Positions 37,683 to 46,960 of a stretch of DNA of 64,000 nt are shown here, piece by piece. The notes beneath the pieces are model-generated. The model made no database searches and was not told where the DNA came from. It saw nothing but the letters and a program-made list of their open reading frames with translations. The first letter of the stretch is position 1; every line of letters starts with the position of its first letter. The DNA comes from Citreicella sp. C3M06 (GTDB lineage Bacteria > Pseudomonadota > Alphaproteobacteria > Rhodobacterales > Rhodobacteraceae). The position numbers were made by a program, and so were the translations under genes. The stretch covers positions 62,001 through 126,000 of the forward strand of contig NZ_JAHKQA010000041.1 of the NCBI RefSeq assembly GCF_018860705.1, written 5' to 3'.

Positions 37683-38383
37683 TGGCCGAACCAGACGCCC
37701 ATATTCTTGTTGTCGATGACGACGAGCGCATCCGCCAGCTGTTGCAGAAATTTCTGATCCGCAACGGCTTTCTTGTCACGGCGGCCCGCGATGCCGCCCA
37801 TGCGCGGCGCATTCTCAAGGGGCTCGATTTCGACATGATCGTGCTTGATGTGATGATGCCCGGCGAGGATGGCGTCAGCCTGACCCGCGCGATCCGCGAA
37901 ACCAGCACCACGCCGATCATGCTGCTGACCGCCCGCGGCGAGACCGAGGACCGCATCAAGGGCTACGAGGCCGGGGCCGACGATTACCTGCCCAAGCCCT
38001 TCGAACCCAAGGAGTTGCTGCTGCGCCTCGCCGCGATCCTGCGCCGGATGCCCGAGCCGCCCAGCGATGCCTCGGCCCCCAAGCTGCTGACGCTTGGGCC
38101 GATCCGCTATGACATCGACCGGGGCGAGATGTGGCAGGGCGACGATCTGGTGCGACTGACCGCCACCGAAAGCCAGCTGATGCGGATCTTTTCCGCCAAG
38201 CCCGGCGTTGCGCTGACCCGGAGCGAGCTGGTCGAGGAGCTGGGCCGCGACAAGGGGCAGGCGCAGGAACGCGCCGTCGATGTGCAGATCACCCGCCTGC
38301 GGCGCAAGCTTGAATCCGACCCCAAACAACCGCGCTATCTTCAGACGGTGCGCGGCGCGGGCTACATGCTGGCCCCCGACTAG
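37682..38383 (+). CDS. petR: OmpR-type response regulator PetR
   Basis: The 233-residue protein has a receiver domain with the acidic cluster VDDDE (11-15), phospho-Asp56 in VLDVMMPGEDG, and Lys105 in YLPKPFEP. A C-terminal winged-helix DNA-binding domain carries ERAVDVQITRLRRKLESDP and YLQTVRGAGYML. The petP overlap supports PetR. No sensor kinase gene is nearby. In R. capsulatus petPR lies upstream of the bc1 operon; here a deacetylase-xseB-ispA-dxs run follows instead. Confidence 0.85.
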   Translation: MAEPDAHILVVDDDERIRQLLQKFLIRNGFLVTAARDAAHARRILKGLDFDMIVLDVMMPGEDGVSLTRAIRETSTTPIMLLTARGETEDRIKGYEAGADDYLPKPFEPKELLLRLAAILRRMPEPPSDASAPKLLTLGPIRYDIDRGEMWQGDDLVRLTATESQLMRIFSAKPGVALTRSELVEELGRDKGQAQERAVDVQITRLRRKLESDPKQPRYLQTVRGAGYMLAPD

Positions 38384-38452
38384 GGATTCCCTGTTGTTCG
38401 ACTCCCGGCTCTGCGGTTTCATCGCGATAGCGCCGATCAGGGAGGGATCGAC

Positions 38453-39379
38453 ATGACCACCGCACTCATCAGCCATTCCGATTGTCTGAACCATGTCACG
38501 CCAGAGGGCCACCCCGAGCGGGTGGCGCGGCTTGAACACCTGCTGCATGCGCTGGCACCGCTGGATCTGCTGCGCCTTGCCGCGCCGCCGGCCAGCGATG
38601 CCGACATCGGCCGCATTCATCCGCAGCGCTACATCGAAAGGATCGCCGCCGCCGAACCAGCCAAGGGCGAGACGCAGCTGGATGGCGATACCTGGATGTC
38701 GCCCGGCTCGATGCAGGCTGCGCGCCGCGCCGCCGGGTCGGTGATCCGCGCCGTGGATGCGGTGATCTCACGCGAGGTGTCCAATGCCTTCTGCGGCGTG
38801 CGCCCGCCCGGCCATCACGCCGAACGCGAAACCCCGATGGGCTTTTGCATCTTTGGCAATGCGGCGCTGGCGGCGCAATACGCGCTGGACCATCACGGGC
38901 TGAGCCGCGTCGCCATTGTGGATTTCGATGTGCATCACGGCAATGGCACGCAGGATCTGATCTGGGACGAAGACCGCGTGCTGTTCATTTCCTTGCACCA
39001 GTCCCCACTGTGGCCCGGCACCGGCGATGCCACCGAAACAGGTGGGCACGGCAATGTGCTCAACATCCCCCTGCCTCCCGGCAGCGACGGGGCCGAGATG
39101 CGCGCCGCCTACGAGGCGCAGGTGTTTCCACGGCTGAACGCCTTTGCCCCCGATCTGCTGATCCTGTCCGCCGGGTTCGACGCCCACACCGACGACCCGC
39201 TGGCCCAGCTGGACTGGAACACCGAAGATTTCCGCTGGCTGACCCATGCGCTGTGCCAGATCGCGGCGAAACACTGCCGGGGGCGGCTGGTCTCGGTTCT
39301 CGAAGGCGGCTATGATCTGGCGGCGCTTGCGGCTTCGGGCCGCGCGCATGTGGAAGAACTGATCGAGGCAGGAAAATGA
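38453..39379 (+). CDS. Histone-deacetylase-family (acetoin utilization/acetylpolyamine-like) hydrolase
   Basis: The 308-residue zinc-dependent deacylase is of the arginase/deacetylase fold. Key residues appear in RPPGHHAERETPMGFC (paired His), VDFDVHHGNGTQDL (zinc Asp/His), and LSAGFDAHTDDPL (zinc Asp). Bacterial members deacetylate small acetyl-amines or proteins; the substrate is unknown here. The stop overlaps the xseB start by 4 nt (ATGA), an arrangement repeated in many alphaproteobacteria. Confidence 0.93.
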   Translation: MTTALISHSDCLNHVTPEGHPERVARLEHLLHALAPLDLLRLAAPPASDADIGRIHPQRYIERIAAAEPAKGETQLDGDTWMSPGSMQAARRAAGSVIRAVDAVISREVSNAFCGVRPPGHHAERETPMGFCIFGNAALAAQYALDHHGLSRVAIVDFDVHHGNGTQDLIWDEDRVLFISLHQSPLWPGTGDATETGGHGNVLNIPLPPGSDGAEMRAAYEAQVFPRLNAFAPDLLILSAGFDAHTDDPLAQLDWNTEDFRWLTHALCQIAAKHCRGRLVSVLEGGYDLAALAASGRAHVEELIEAGK

Positions 39380-39618
39380 GCGACGCGCCCGTCGAGGACA
39401 TGACATTCGAACAGGCTATGGCCGAACTGGAACAGGTGGTCGGTAAGCTGGAACGCGGTGACGTGCCGCTTGAAGCGTCGATCGAGCTGTACAAGCGCGG
39501 CGATGCGCTGAAAAAGCACTGCGAAGCCAAGCTGAACAGCGCCGAGGAAAAGGTCGCGCAGATCCAGCTTGATGCTGGCGGCGAGCCTGCCGGGCTGAAA
39601 ACCGTCGAGGGGCTGTAA
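39376..39618 (+). CDS. xseB: Exodeoxyribonuclease VII small subunit
   Basis: The 80-residue helical protein contains MTFEQAMAELEQVVGKLERG and LEASIELYKRGDALKKHCE, the XseB signature. It joins XseA in an enzyme that degrades single-stranded DNA. The ATG overlaps the deacetylase stop. ispA begins 6 nt after its stop, matching the common xseB-ispA-dxs order. Confidence 0.95.
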   Translation: MSDAPVEDMTFEQAMAELEQVVGKLERGDVPLEASIELYKRGDALKKHCEAKLNSAEEKVAQIQLDAGGEPAGLKTVEGL

Positions 39619-39624
39619 GCCCTG

Positions 39625-40494
39625 ATGTTCCGCGACAGTCTGGGCAGCGGCGCACGCGCCGTGGAGGCCCATTTCGACGCCGTTCTGAGCGGGTTCCAGG
39701 ACCTGCCCGTCAGCCAAGCGATGCGCTATGCGGTCGGCGGCGGCAAGGGTCTGCGTGGCTGGCTGGTGCTGGAATCGGCGCGTCTGCACGATGTGCCGCA
39801 GGATCGCGCGCTCTGGCCCGCCTCTGCCATCGAGGCGATCCATGCCTATTCGCTGGTGCATGACGATCTGCCCTGCATGGATGACGACGACCTGCGCCGG
39901 GGCCAGCCCACGGTGCACCGTAAATGGGACGAGGCCACCGCCGTTCTGGCCGGCGACGCGCTGCAGGCGCTTGGCTTCGAACTGGTTGCCGATCCACGCT
40001 GTCACCCGCTGCCCGAGGTGCGCGCCGATCTGACGCTGTCGCTGGCGCGGGCGGCCGGGGCGCGCGGCATGGTGCTGGGTCAGGCGCTGGATATGGCGGC
40101 GGAAACCGCCGGCAGCCCGCTGACACTGGAGCAGATCACCGCCTTGCAGAACGGCAAGACCGGCGCGCTGATCACGTGGTCGGCCACGGCGGGGGCACGG
40201 TTGGCGCAGGCCGATCTTGCACCGCTGACCGCCTATGCCGACCGGCTTGGCCTTGCCTTCCAGATCGCCGACGACATTCTTGATGTCACCGGCGACGCCG
40301 CAACCGTCGGCAAGGCCGTCGGCAAGGACGAGGGGCGCGGCAAGGCGACCTTTGTCTCCCTGCTTGGCCTTGACGGTGCGCAGGCGCGCGCGCAAAGCCT
40401 CGTGACCGAAGCCTGCGACGCGCTATGCTCTTATGGGGCAAAGGCCGATGCCTTGCGGGACGCCGCCCGCTTCGTTATCTCCCGCCAGAACTGA
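39625..40494 (+). CDS. ispA: Farnesyl/geranyl diphosphate synthase
   Basis: The 289-residue polyprenyl synthase condenses IPP with allylic diphosphates. The first Asp-rich motif is in [18 protein letters not shown], and the second is in [13 protein letters not shown]. The KGLR block ([10 protein letters not shown]) is near residue 40. Length and the xseB-ispA-dxs order favour the short-chain (C15) enzyme. Confidence 0.94.
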   Translation: MFRDSLGSGARAVEAHFDAVLSGFQDLPVSQAMRYAVGGGKGLRGWLVLESARLHDVPQDRALWPASAIEAIHAYSLVHDDLPCMDDDDLRRGQPTVHRKWDEATAVLAGDALQALGFELVADPRCHPLPEVRADLTLSLARAAGARGMVLGQALDMAAETAGSPLTLEQITALQNGKTGALITWSATAGARLAQADLAPLTAYADRLGLAFQIADDILDVTGDAATVGKAVGKDEGRGKATFVSLLGLDGAQARAQSLVTEACDALCSYGAKADALRDAARFVISRQN

Positions 40495-40508
40495 TTGCGA
40501 GTAGATTG

Positions 40509-42434
40509 ATGACCACCAACCCCGACACCCCGCTTCTTGACCGCGTGACCTCTCCGGCGGACCTCAAGCGGATGTCGGATGCCGAGCTGGAACAGCTCGC
40601 GCATGAGCTGCGGGCGGAAACCATCGCGGCGGTGTCGCAGACCGGCGGCCATCTGGGGGCCGGGCTTGGCGTCATCGAGCTGACCGTGGCGCTGCACGCG
40701 GTGTTCGACACGCCGCGCGACAAGCTGATCTGGGACGTGTCGCATCAGGCCTATCCGCACAAGATCCTGACTGGGCGGCGCGACCGCATCCGCACCCTGC
40801 GCATGGAAGGCGGACTGTCGGGCTTCACCAAGCGATCCGAGTCGCCCTATGATTGCTTTGGTGCCGGGCATAGCTCGACCTCGATCTCGGCGGCGCTCGG
40901 TTTTGCCGTGGCGCGCGATCTGGGCGGCACCACCGACACCGGCGCGGGCGATGCCATCGCGGTGATCGGCGATGGGTCGATGTCGGCGGGCATGGCCTAT
41001 GAGGCGATGAACAACGCCGGCCACCTTGGCAAGCGGCTGATCGTCATCCTCAACGACAATGAAATGTCCATCGCCCCGCCCACCGGTGCGATGTCATCCT
41101 ACCTGTCGCGGCTTTATGCCGAAGCGCCGTTTCACGATCTCAAGGCCGCCGCCAAGGGCGCGGTTTCGCTGCTGCCCCCGCCCCTGCGCGAAGGCGCGAA
41201 GCGGGCGAAGGAGATGCTCAAGGGCATGGCCGTTGGCGGCACCCTGTTCGAGGAGCTGGGCTTCAGCTACATCGGCCCGATCGACGGGCACGACCTGCCC
41301 CAGCTGCTGCCGGTGCTGCGCACCGTGCGCGACCGCGCCACCGGGCCGATCCTGATCCATGCGCTGACCCGCAAGGGCAAGGGCTATGCCCCCGCCGAAG
41401 GCGCCGCCGACCGTGGCCATGCCCGCGCGAAATTCGACGTCGCCACCGGCGAGCAGAAGAAAGCACCGTCGAACGCGCCCGCCTATACCAAGGTCTTTGC
41501 CAAGGAACTGACCCGTCTGGCCGAGGTCGATCCGCGGATCTGCGCCGTCACCGCCGCCATGCCCGACGGCACCGGGCTTGACCTGATGGCCGAGCGGTTT
41601 CCCTCGCGCGTGTTCGATGTCGGCATCGCCGAGCAGCATGGCGTGACCTTTGCCGCCGGGCTGGCGGCGGGCGGGCTGCGGCCCTTCTGCGCGATGTACT
41701 CGACCTTTCTGCAACGCGGCTACGATCAGCTGGTGCATGACGTGGCGATCCAGCGGCTTCCGGTGCGCTTTGCCATCGACCGCGCCGGGCTGGTCGGCGC
41801 GGATGGGGCGACCCATGCCGGGGCCTTCGACATCGCCTTCATGACGAACCTGCCGGGCATGGTGGTGATGGCCGCCGCCGATGAGGCCGAGCTCAAGCAC
41901 ATGGTCGCCACCGCCGCCGCTCATGACAGCGGCCCGATCGCGTTCCGCTATCCGCGCGGCGAAGGGCTTGGCGTCGACATGCCCGAAACGGGCGAAATCC
42001 TCGAGATCGGCAAGGGCCGGATGATTCAAGAGGGCAAGCGCGTCGCGATCCTCAGCTTTGGCACCCGTCTGGGCGAGGTGATGGCCGCCGCTGAAAAGCT
42101 TCATGCGCGCGGCATCACCCCCAGCATTGCCGATGCGCGCTTTGCCAAACCGCTCGACCGCGATCTGATCCTGCGGCTGGCCCGCGACCACGAGGCGCTG
42201 ATCACCATCGAGGAAGGCGCAATCGGCGGCTTTGGCAGCCATGTGGCGCAATTGCTGGCCGACGAAGCCGTGTTCGACCACGGGCTGAAATTCCGCTCGA
42301 TGGTGCTGCCCGATACCTTCATCGACCACGCCAGCCCCGATGCGATGTACCGCAGCGCCGGGCTGGACGCCGCGCAGATCGAGGCAAAGGTGCTCAGCCT
42401 GCTTGGGGTCGAGGTGCTGAGCCGCAAGGCCTGA
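40509..42434 (+). CDS. dxs: 1-deoxy-D-xylulose-5-phosphate synthase
   Basis: The 641-residue thiamine-diphosphate enzyme makes DXP from pyruvate and glyceraldehyde 3-phosphate, the first step of the MEP isoprenoid pathway. The ThDP site has [18 protein letters not shown]. The segments HGHDLPQLL-like (IDGHDLPQL), [18 protein letters not shown] and the C-terminal [14 protein letters not shown] are present. ATG 40509 gives the usual N-terminus ([17 protein letters not shown]). It is convergent with the SDR gene, 3 nt apart. Confidence 0.97.
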   Translation: MTTNPDTPLLDRVTSPADLKRMSDAELEQLAHELRAETIAAVSQTGGHLGAGLGVIELTVALHAVFDTPRDKLIWDVSHQAYPHKILTGRRDRIRTLRMEGGLSGFTKRSESPYDCFGAGHSSTSISAALGFAVARDLGGTTDTGAGDAIAVIGDGSMSAGMAYEAMNNAGHLGKRLIVILNDNEMSIAPPTGAMSSYLSRLYAEAPFHDLKAAAKGAVSLLPPPLREGAKRAKEMLKGMAVGGTLFEELGFSYIGPIDGHDLPQLLPVLRTVRDRATGPILIHALTRKGKGYAPAEGAADRGHARAKFDVATGEQKKAPSNAPAYTKVFAKELTRLAEVDPRICAVTAAMPDGTGLDLMAERFPSRVFDVGIAEQHGVTFAAGLAAGGLRPFCAMYSTFLQRGYDQLVHDVAIQRLPVRFAIDRAGLVGADGATHAGAFDIAFMTNLPGMVVMAAADEAELKHMVATAAAHDSGPIAFRYPRGEGLGVDMPETGEILEIGKGRMIQEGKRVAILSFGTRLGEVMAAAEKLHARGITPSIADARFAKPLDRDLILRLARDHEALITIEEGAIGGFGSHVAQLLADEAVFDHGLKFRSMVLPDTFIDHASPDAMYRSAGLDAAQIEAKVLSLLGVEVLSRKA

Positions 42435-42437
42435 CGG

Positions 42438-43286
42438 TTACGCGCCCTGCAGCGCGCGCAGCCCGGCGCTGTAGTCGGGGTAGATCAGCTGCACGCCCAG
42501 TTCTTCCTTGATCCGGCGATTCGAAACGCGCTTGCTTTCGGCATAGAAACTGCGTGCCATCGGGGTCAGTTCGGCTGTGTCGAATGCCTCTTCTTCGGGC
42601 AGCGGAACGCCCAGCAAAGCGGCAGCAAATTCGATCACCTCTTGCGGCGGGGCCGGATCATCGTCGCACAGATTGTAGATCGCGCCAGGATTGGGCTGAC
42701 GGATCGACGCGTCGAGCGTCTGCGCAATGTCCTCGACATGGATACGGCTGAACACCTGACCGGGCTTGATGATGCGCCGCGCGGTGCCCCGGCGCAGCTT
42801 TTCGAACGGCCCGCGGCCCGGACCGTAGATCCCGGCAAGGCGGAAGATATGCAGCGGCAGATCCGGGATCGCCTGCCACGCCGCCTCGGCGGCAACGCGC
42901 ATCTGGCCGCGGCGGGTGCTCGGGTCTGGCGGGGTCGTCTCGTCGACCCAGCCGCCCGCCTGATCACCGTAAACCCCGGTGGTGGAAAGATAACCGACCC
43001 ACGCCAGCGACGATGCCCGCCGCGCGATCGCCTGCGGGGCAAGGCGCAGCGCCGGATCGCCCACGGCATCCGGCCCGGCCGAGACCAGCAGATGCGTGGC
43101 TTGCGCAAGTGCGTCTTCGACGGCTTGCGGCGTCCAGTCCACCGGCACGACCCCGGCAGAGCGCAGACGTTCGGCCTTTGACGCATCGCGGGTGGTGCCA
43201 AGCACCGTCCAGCCTTGCGGCAGCAACCGCTGAGCCAGAGCCTGCGCCGAATAGCCATGTCCAAGAGAGAGCAGCACGTTTTTCAT
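42438..43286 (-). CDS. SDR-type NAD(P)-dependent epimerase/reductase (YeeZ-like)
   Basis: The 282-residue atypical extended SDR has a nucleotide-binding region NVLLSLGHGYSAQALAQRLL, where GxGYxA replaces the usual GxxGxxG. The catalytic-type segment YLSTTGVYGDQAGGWVDE and PLHIFRLAGIYGPGRGPFEK follow. YeeZ-like proteins have no assigned substrate. ATG 43286 is used because upstream residues have no family similarity. It is convergent with dxs. Confidence 0.88.
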   Translation of the reverse strand: MKNVLLSLGHGYSAQALAQRLLPQGWTVLGTTRDASKAERLRSAGVVPVDWTPQAVEDALAQATHLLVSAGPDAVGDPALRLAPQAIARRASSLAWVGYLSTTGVYGDQAGGWVDETTPPDPSTRRGQMRVAAEAAWQAIPDLPLHIFRLAGIYGPGRGPFEKLRRGTARRIIKPGQVFSRIHVEDIAQTLDASIRQPNPGAIYNLCDDDPAPPQEVIEFAAALLGVPLPEEEAFDTAELTPMARSFYAESKRVSNRRIKEELGVQLIYPDYSAGLRALQGA

Positions 43287-43429
43287 GCGCAAATCCTGAC
43301 CGTCGCCGCGCCGGGATGCAAGGGGCGGCGCATGGGCGAAGACACGCCGACGCAAATCCTCGCGTCTGGCCGGATTGCGGCGGGTGCGCTAAGGCCGATT
43401 GCAGGCGTTTGACAGCATACCGAGGATCC

Positions 43430-43915
43430 ATGACCCCGATTTCCCGCCGAGGCGTCCTTGCGCTCATTCCCGGCGCCCTTGCCGCCTGCAGCATGTCTCC
43501 CCAGCAGGCCGAAGCCCCCAAGGCGATGAATTTCAACCCGCCGCTTTATCCGAATGAAACGCCGGAGTTGCGCAGGCTGATCAACAAGTGGTCGGACAAT
43601 TACGAGGTGCCCCGCGAACTTGTGCATCGCCTTGCGATCCGCGAAAGCACCCACACCCCCGAGGCCCGCAACGGCCCCTATTACGGCCTGCTACAGATCC
43701 TGCCAGCAACCGCCCGCAGCATGGGGTTTCAGGGCAGCGCGCCGGAACTTCTGAACCCGGATACCAACCTGCGATACGGCGTGAAATATCTTCGCGGCGC
43801 GTGGCTGGTGTCCGACGGCAGTCAGGACCGCGCCATTTCATGGTACGCGAAGGGCTATTACTACGAGGCCAAGCGGCGCGGCATGCTGATCGCCACCGGG
43901 CTGCGCAGCGCCTGA
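43430..43915 (+). CDS. Lytic transglycosylase (SLT domain) lipoprotein with Tat-like signal
   Basis: The 161-residue protein begins MTPISRRGVLALIPGALAAC: a twin-Arg SRRGVLAL followed by a lipobox LAAC (Cys20), suggesting a Tat-exported lipoprotein. The soluble-lytic-transglycosylase domain has the catalytic Glu in LAIRESTHTPEARNGPYYGL, then LQILPATARSMGF and YGVKYLRGAW. It cleaves peptidoglycan glycan strands. The short length is typical for this small SLT subgroup. A CGAGGA site precedes the ATG. Confidence 0.92.
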   Translation: MTPISRRGVLALIPGALAACSMSPQQAEAPKAMNFNPPLYPNETPELRRLINKWSDNYEVPRELVHRLAIRESTHTPEARNGPYYGLLQILPATARSMGFQGSAPELLNPDTNLRYGVKYLRGAWLVSDGSQDRAISWYAKGYYYEAKRRGMLIATGLRSA

Positions 43916-43965
43916 GCCAGTTGCACCGGATTCGGATGGGCAGCACCCTCCGCTTTTCCAACGCA

Positions 43966-43995
43966 GAACGCGGGCAGAGATTTCCGCCCGCGTTC
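43966..43995. terminator. Hairpin between convergent transglycosylase and permease genes
   Basis: GAACGCGGGC (43966-43975) and GCCCGCGTTC (43986-43995) make a perfect 10-bp stem with a 10-nt loop. No long T-run is present. It probably ends or protects the transcripts of the two convergent genes. Confidence 0.6.
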
Positions 43996-44020
43996 CAGAT
44001 ATGTGCCGATTTCGGCGAGT

Positions 44021-45211
44021 TCAGCGCGGGGTCATCCCCCGCAGCCGTTCAGAGCGGCGGCGCAGCATCTCGACCACCGTCAGCAGCAGGATCGAGATCC
44101 CCACAAGGATCGTCGCGGCCGCAAGGATCGTCGGCGAGATCTGCTCGCGCAGGCCGGTGAACATCTGCCACGGCAGCGTCTGCAATTCGGCGGAACCGAT
44201 GAACAGCACCACCACCACCTCGTCGAACGAGGTGATGAAGGCGAACAGCCCGCCCGAAATCACCCCCGGAAGTATCAGCGGCATCTGCACCCGGAAGAAG
44301 GTGGTCACCGGGTTCGCCCCCATGTTCGCCGCCGCCCGCGTCAGCGAGCGATCAAAGCCCACCAGCGTCGCGGTCACGGTGATGATGACAAAGGGAATGC
44401 CCAGCACCGCATGCGCCAGCACCACGCCCCAATAAGTGCCCACGAGACCGATCTTCGAGTAGAAGAAATACATCCCGGTGGCCGAGATGATCAGCGGCAC
44501 GATCATCGGCGAAATCAGGATCGCCATGATCGCCCGCTTGCCCGGCACGTGGCTTTGCGACAGGCCGATGGCCGCCAGCGTGCCCAGCGAGACCGAAATC
44601 ACCGTCGCCACCGGCGCGATCAGCAACGAATTCTCGACCGCGCGGGTCCATTCCGGGTTGGTCAGGAAGTCGCGGTAGTGACGCAGGCTGTAGCCGGCAG
44701 GATCGAAGCTCAGCATTTCCGGGGTGAAGGTAAAGAAGCTTTCGGCGTTGAAGCTTAGCGGCATCACCACGAGGATCGGTGTGATCAGGAACACGAAGAT
44801 CGCGCCGCAGATCACCCGGAAGGTGTAATGCCACAGCACCTGCCCAGAGGTCAGGTAGGGCACCAGCGGCGTCCGGTAACGGCCAAAGCCGATCCAGTAA
44901 GCGAACCAGCCAAAGAACCAGCCGAACAGCCCGCCGACGACCAGCCCCGGCGTGCCGCTCAGCAGCAGGCCGACCACCGCGAACAGCGCGACCAGCCCAA
45001 GACGGGCGAGCTTTTCCAGCCCCTCGCCTAGCAGTTTGACCAGCACATAGGCGATGCCCGCCATGACGATGGCGCCGCCGATGACCCCAAGCAGAGACGA
45101 GCCGTTGGCCGCGCCGATAAAGATCCCGGCGACAGCGCCTGCCGCCGCCAGAACCCCAAGGGTGAACCCCAGCGGCTTTTCCCCTGCGGGTGTGAGAATG
45201 ACGTCGTTCAT
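44021..45211 (-). CDS. PotC-like ABC transporter permease with N-terminal membrane extension
   Basis: The 396-residue permease has a C-terminal core (about 130-390) of the PotC/spermidine-putrescine type, with AAANMGANPVTTFFRVQMPL containing the EAA-loop equivalent, and SPMIVPLIISATGMYF. The first 125 residues are an extra Gly-rich segment with about three or four hydrophobic stretches (17-34, 40-62, 70-84, 88-108); PotC normally lacks this. It is preceded by the PotB-like gene with a 4-nt gap. The substrate is likely a polyamine or similar cation, by family only. Confidence 0.88.
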   Translation of the reverse strand: MNDVILTPAGEKPLGFTLGVLAAAGAVAGIFIGAANGSSLLGVIGGAIVMAGIAYVLVKLLGEGLEKLARLGLVALFAVVGLLLSGTPGLVVGGLFGWFFGWFAYWIGFGRYRTPLVPYLTSGQVLWHYTFRVICGAIFVFLITPILVVMPLSFNAESFFTFTPEMLSFDPAGYSLRHYRDFLTNPEWTRAVENSLLIAPVATVISVSLGTLAAIGLSQSHVPGKRAIMAILISPMIVPLIISATGMYFFYSKIGLVGTYWGVVLAHAVLGIPFVIITVTATLVGFDRSLTRAAANMGANPVTTFFRVQMPLILPGVISGGLFAFITSFDEVVVVLFIGSAELQTLPWQMFTGLREQISPTILAAATILVGISILLLTVVEMLRRRSERLRGMTPR

Positions 45212-45215
45212 AGCC

Positions 45216-46853
45216 TTATCCCAGCTTCACGTTGTCGATGCCGACGATCCGGTCGTAGGCCCAGTAGAGTATGAGAACCACTGCCAGCAGGATCGCCCCC
45301 AGCGCCGCCGCAAGCCCCCAGTTGAGCGAGCTTGAGATATGATAGGCGATGCGGTTCGAGATGAACGTGCCGGTGGTGCCGCCGACGATTTCCGGGGTGA
45401 TGTAATAGCCGATGGACAGGATGAACACGAGGATCGACCCCGCCCCGATGCCCGGAATGGACTGCGGGAAATACACCCGCCAGAACGTCGTCCAGTTGGT
45501 TGCGCCCAGCGATTTCGCCGCCCGCACATAGGTTGGCGGGATGGTCGACATCACCGAATACATCGGCAGGATCATGAACGGCAGCAGGATGTGGGTCATC
45601 GCCACGATGGTGCCGAACTGGTTGTTGATCATCACAAGGCGGCTGTCATCGGCAATCAGCCCCAGCCAGACCAGCACATCGTTGATCACGCCCTGCTGTT
45701 GCAGCATCACCTTCCACGCCGAGGTGCGCACCAGAAGCGATGTCCAGAACGGCAGCAGCACGAGGATCATCAGCAGGTTGGCCTGACGCGATGGCAGGTT
45801 CGACAGGATATAGGCCACCGGATAGGCCAGCAGGATGCACGAGCCGGTGATGACCAGCGACATGAAGATCGTGCGCTTGAACAGCAGGATGTAGATGCGC
45901 TCGTTCTCGGGGCGCATTTCCACACCCTCCGGCGTCAGTTGCATGTCGACCGAGTTCAGGAAATACCCGGAGGTGTAATCCGGCGCGTATAGCTTGATGG
46001 TCTTCCAGATCTCGGGCTGCGCCCAGTCCTCGTCCATCTCGACGAAGCCATCGGCAAAGGACACGGTCTCGAAGTCAGGGCTGTCTACCAGCGCATCGGC
46101 GGCGATCAGCATCTCGGCGCGCGGGCCGGTATAGCCCGACAGATCGCCCGCCTTCAGATCCTCGTACAGCGCGGTGTGCACGGCGGACCACGGCTCTTCC
46201 TTGAGCGGGCTCTTGGCCTCTTCCTCTTGCTGGTAGAGCGCGAAGGCCTCGTATTGCTCGGCGGTCTTGGGCAGCAGGTCGGCGATGCCATCGCGCAGGG
46301 TGAATTTGGGCATGCGATCGCCCTTTTCCCACGCGGCCTGATCGGTCAGCCACTCGGGGTCGCCCATCAGCTCGGCCCAAGGCTGCGCCTCGTCCCAGTT
46401 CTTGTCCAAGTCTTCGAACTGGTCCTGATAGACCTCGCCGATATCATCAAGCCCGCGGCCCGATTTGCGCATCAGCGACGAGGCGCCGGTCATCTCGTAG
46501 TTCAGCCGCGTGCCAAGCCGGGTGTGCTCCTTGCGCTCGGCGGCCATGTAGAGGTCGTAAAAGGCGTCTTCATAGACCCCCTCGGGCGGCAGGCCCTGCC
46601 CATCCCAATCGGCCAGCGCGGCGGTGGTGCGCGGCAGGGTCTCTGAAACGATCTCGTTCTCGACAGAGCGGAACAGCATATCGGCGATCGGCGCGATGAA
46701 GGTCACGAGCACGAAAAGCAAAAGCGGCGCGATCAGCATCAGCGCGCGCATCTTTTGCAGGCGCAATGCACGCGCGAGGCTTTTTTTCAGAGGCGTGCCA
46801 TCGGCGGCCAGCATCGGGCCGGAGGCGTCGCCTTCTGCGCTTGCTTGGGTCAT
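45216..46853 (-). CDS. PotB-like ABC transporter permease with large inserted domain
   Basis: The 545-residue protein is nearly twice the usual PotB length (about 285-300). Membrane helix 1 (about 38-60) is followed by a hydrophilic, Trp/Asp/Glu-rich segment of about 255 residues (65-320), then the remaining permease helices with SLGATNWTTFWRVYFPQSIP as EAA loop. By topology the insert lies outside the membrane, on the periplasmic side. It contains WDEAQPWAELMGDPEWLTDQ and PDYTSGYFLNSVD. It may interact with the binding protein; this is inference. The ATG at 46853 is used. It lies just downstream of a hairpin after the binding-protein gene. Confidence 0.9.
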   Translation of the reverse strand: MTQASAEGDASGPMLAADGTPLKKSLARALRLQKMRALMLIAPLLLFVLVTFIAPIADMLFRSVENEIVSETLPRTTAALADWDGQGLPPEGVYEDAFYDLYMAAERKEHTRLGTRLNYEMTGASSLMRKSGRGLDDIGEVYQDQFEDLDKNWDEAQPWAELMGDPEWLTDQAAWEKGDRMPKFTLRDGIADLLPKTAEQYEAFALYQQEEEAKSPLKEEPWSAVHTALYEDLKAGDLSGYTGPRAEMLIAADALVDSPDFETVSFADGFVEMDEDWAQPEIWKTIKLYAPDYTSGYFLNSVDMQLTPEGVEMRPENERIYILLFKRTIFMSLVITGSCILLAYPVAYILSNLPSRQANLLMILVLLPFWTSLLVRTSAWKVMLQQQGVINDVLVWLGLIADDSRLVMINNQFGTIVAMTHILLPFMILPMYSVMSTIPPTYVRAAKSLGATNWTTFWRVYFPQSIPGIGAGSILVFILSIGYYITPEIVGGTTGTFISNRIAYHISSSLNWGLAAALGAILLAVVLILYWAYDRIVGIDNVKLG

Positions 46854-46927
46854 GGGGGTCCCCGTTGTCGGTTGTTCTGGTGCGGTCTCTTGCGGACGCG
46901 CTGTCACGGGCGAATGCCCTTTGCAGA

Positions 46928-46952
46928 GGGGGCGGACCAATGGCCCGCCCCC
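46928..46952 (-). terminator. Intercistronic hairpin after the binding-protein gene
   Basis: GGGGGCGG (46928-46935) and CCGCCCCC (46945-46952) form a GC-rich stem 9 nt beyond the binding-protein stop, in the gap to the permease gene. Such hairpins usually lower downstream expression and protect the abundant binding-protein mRNA. Confidence 0.7.
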
Positions 46953-46960
46953 AAGCGTGT

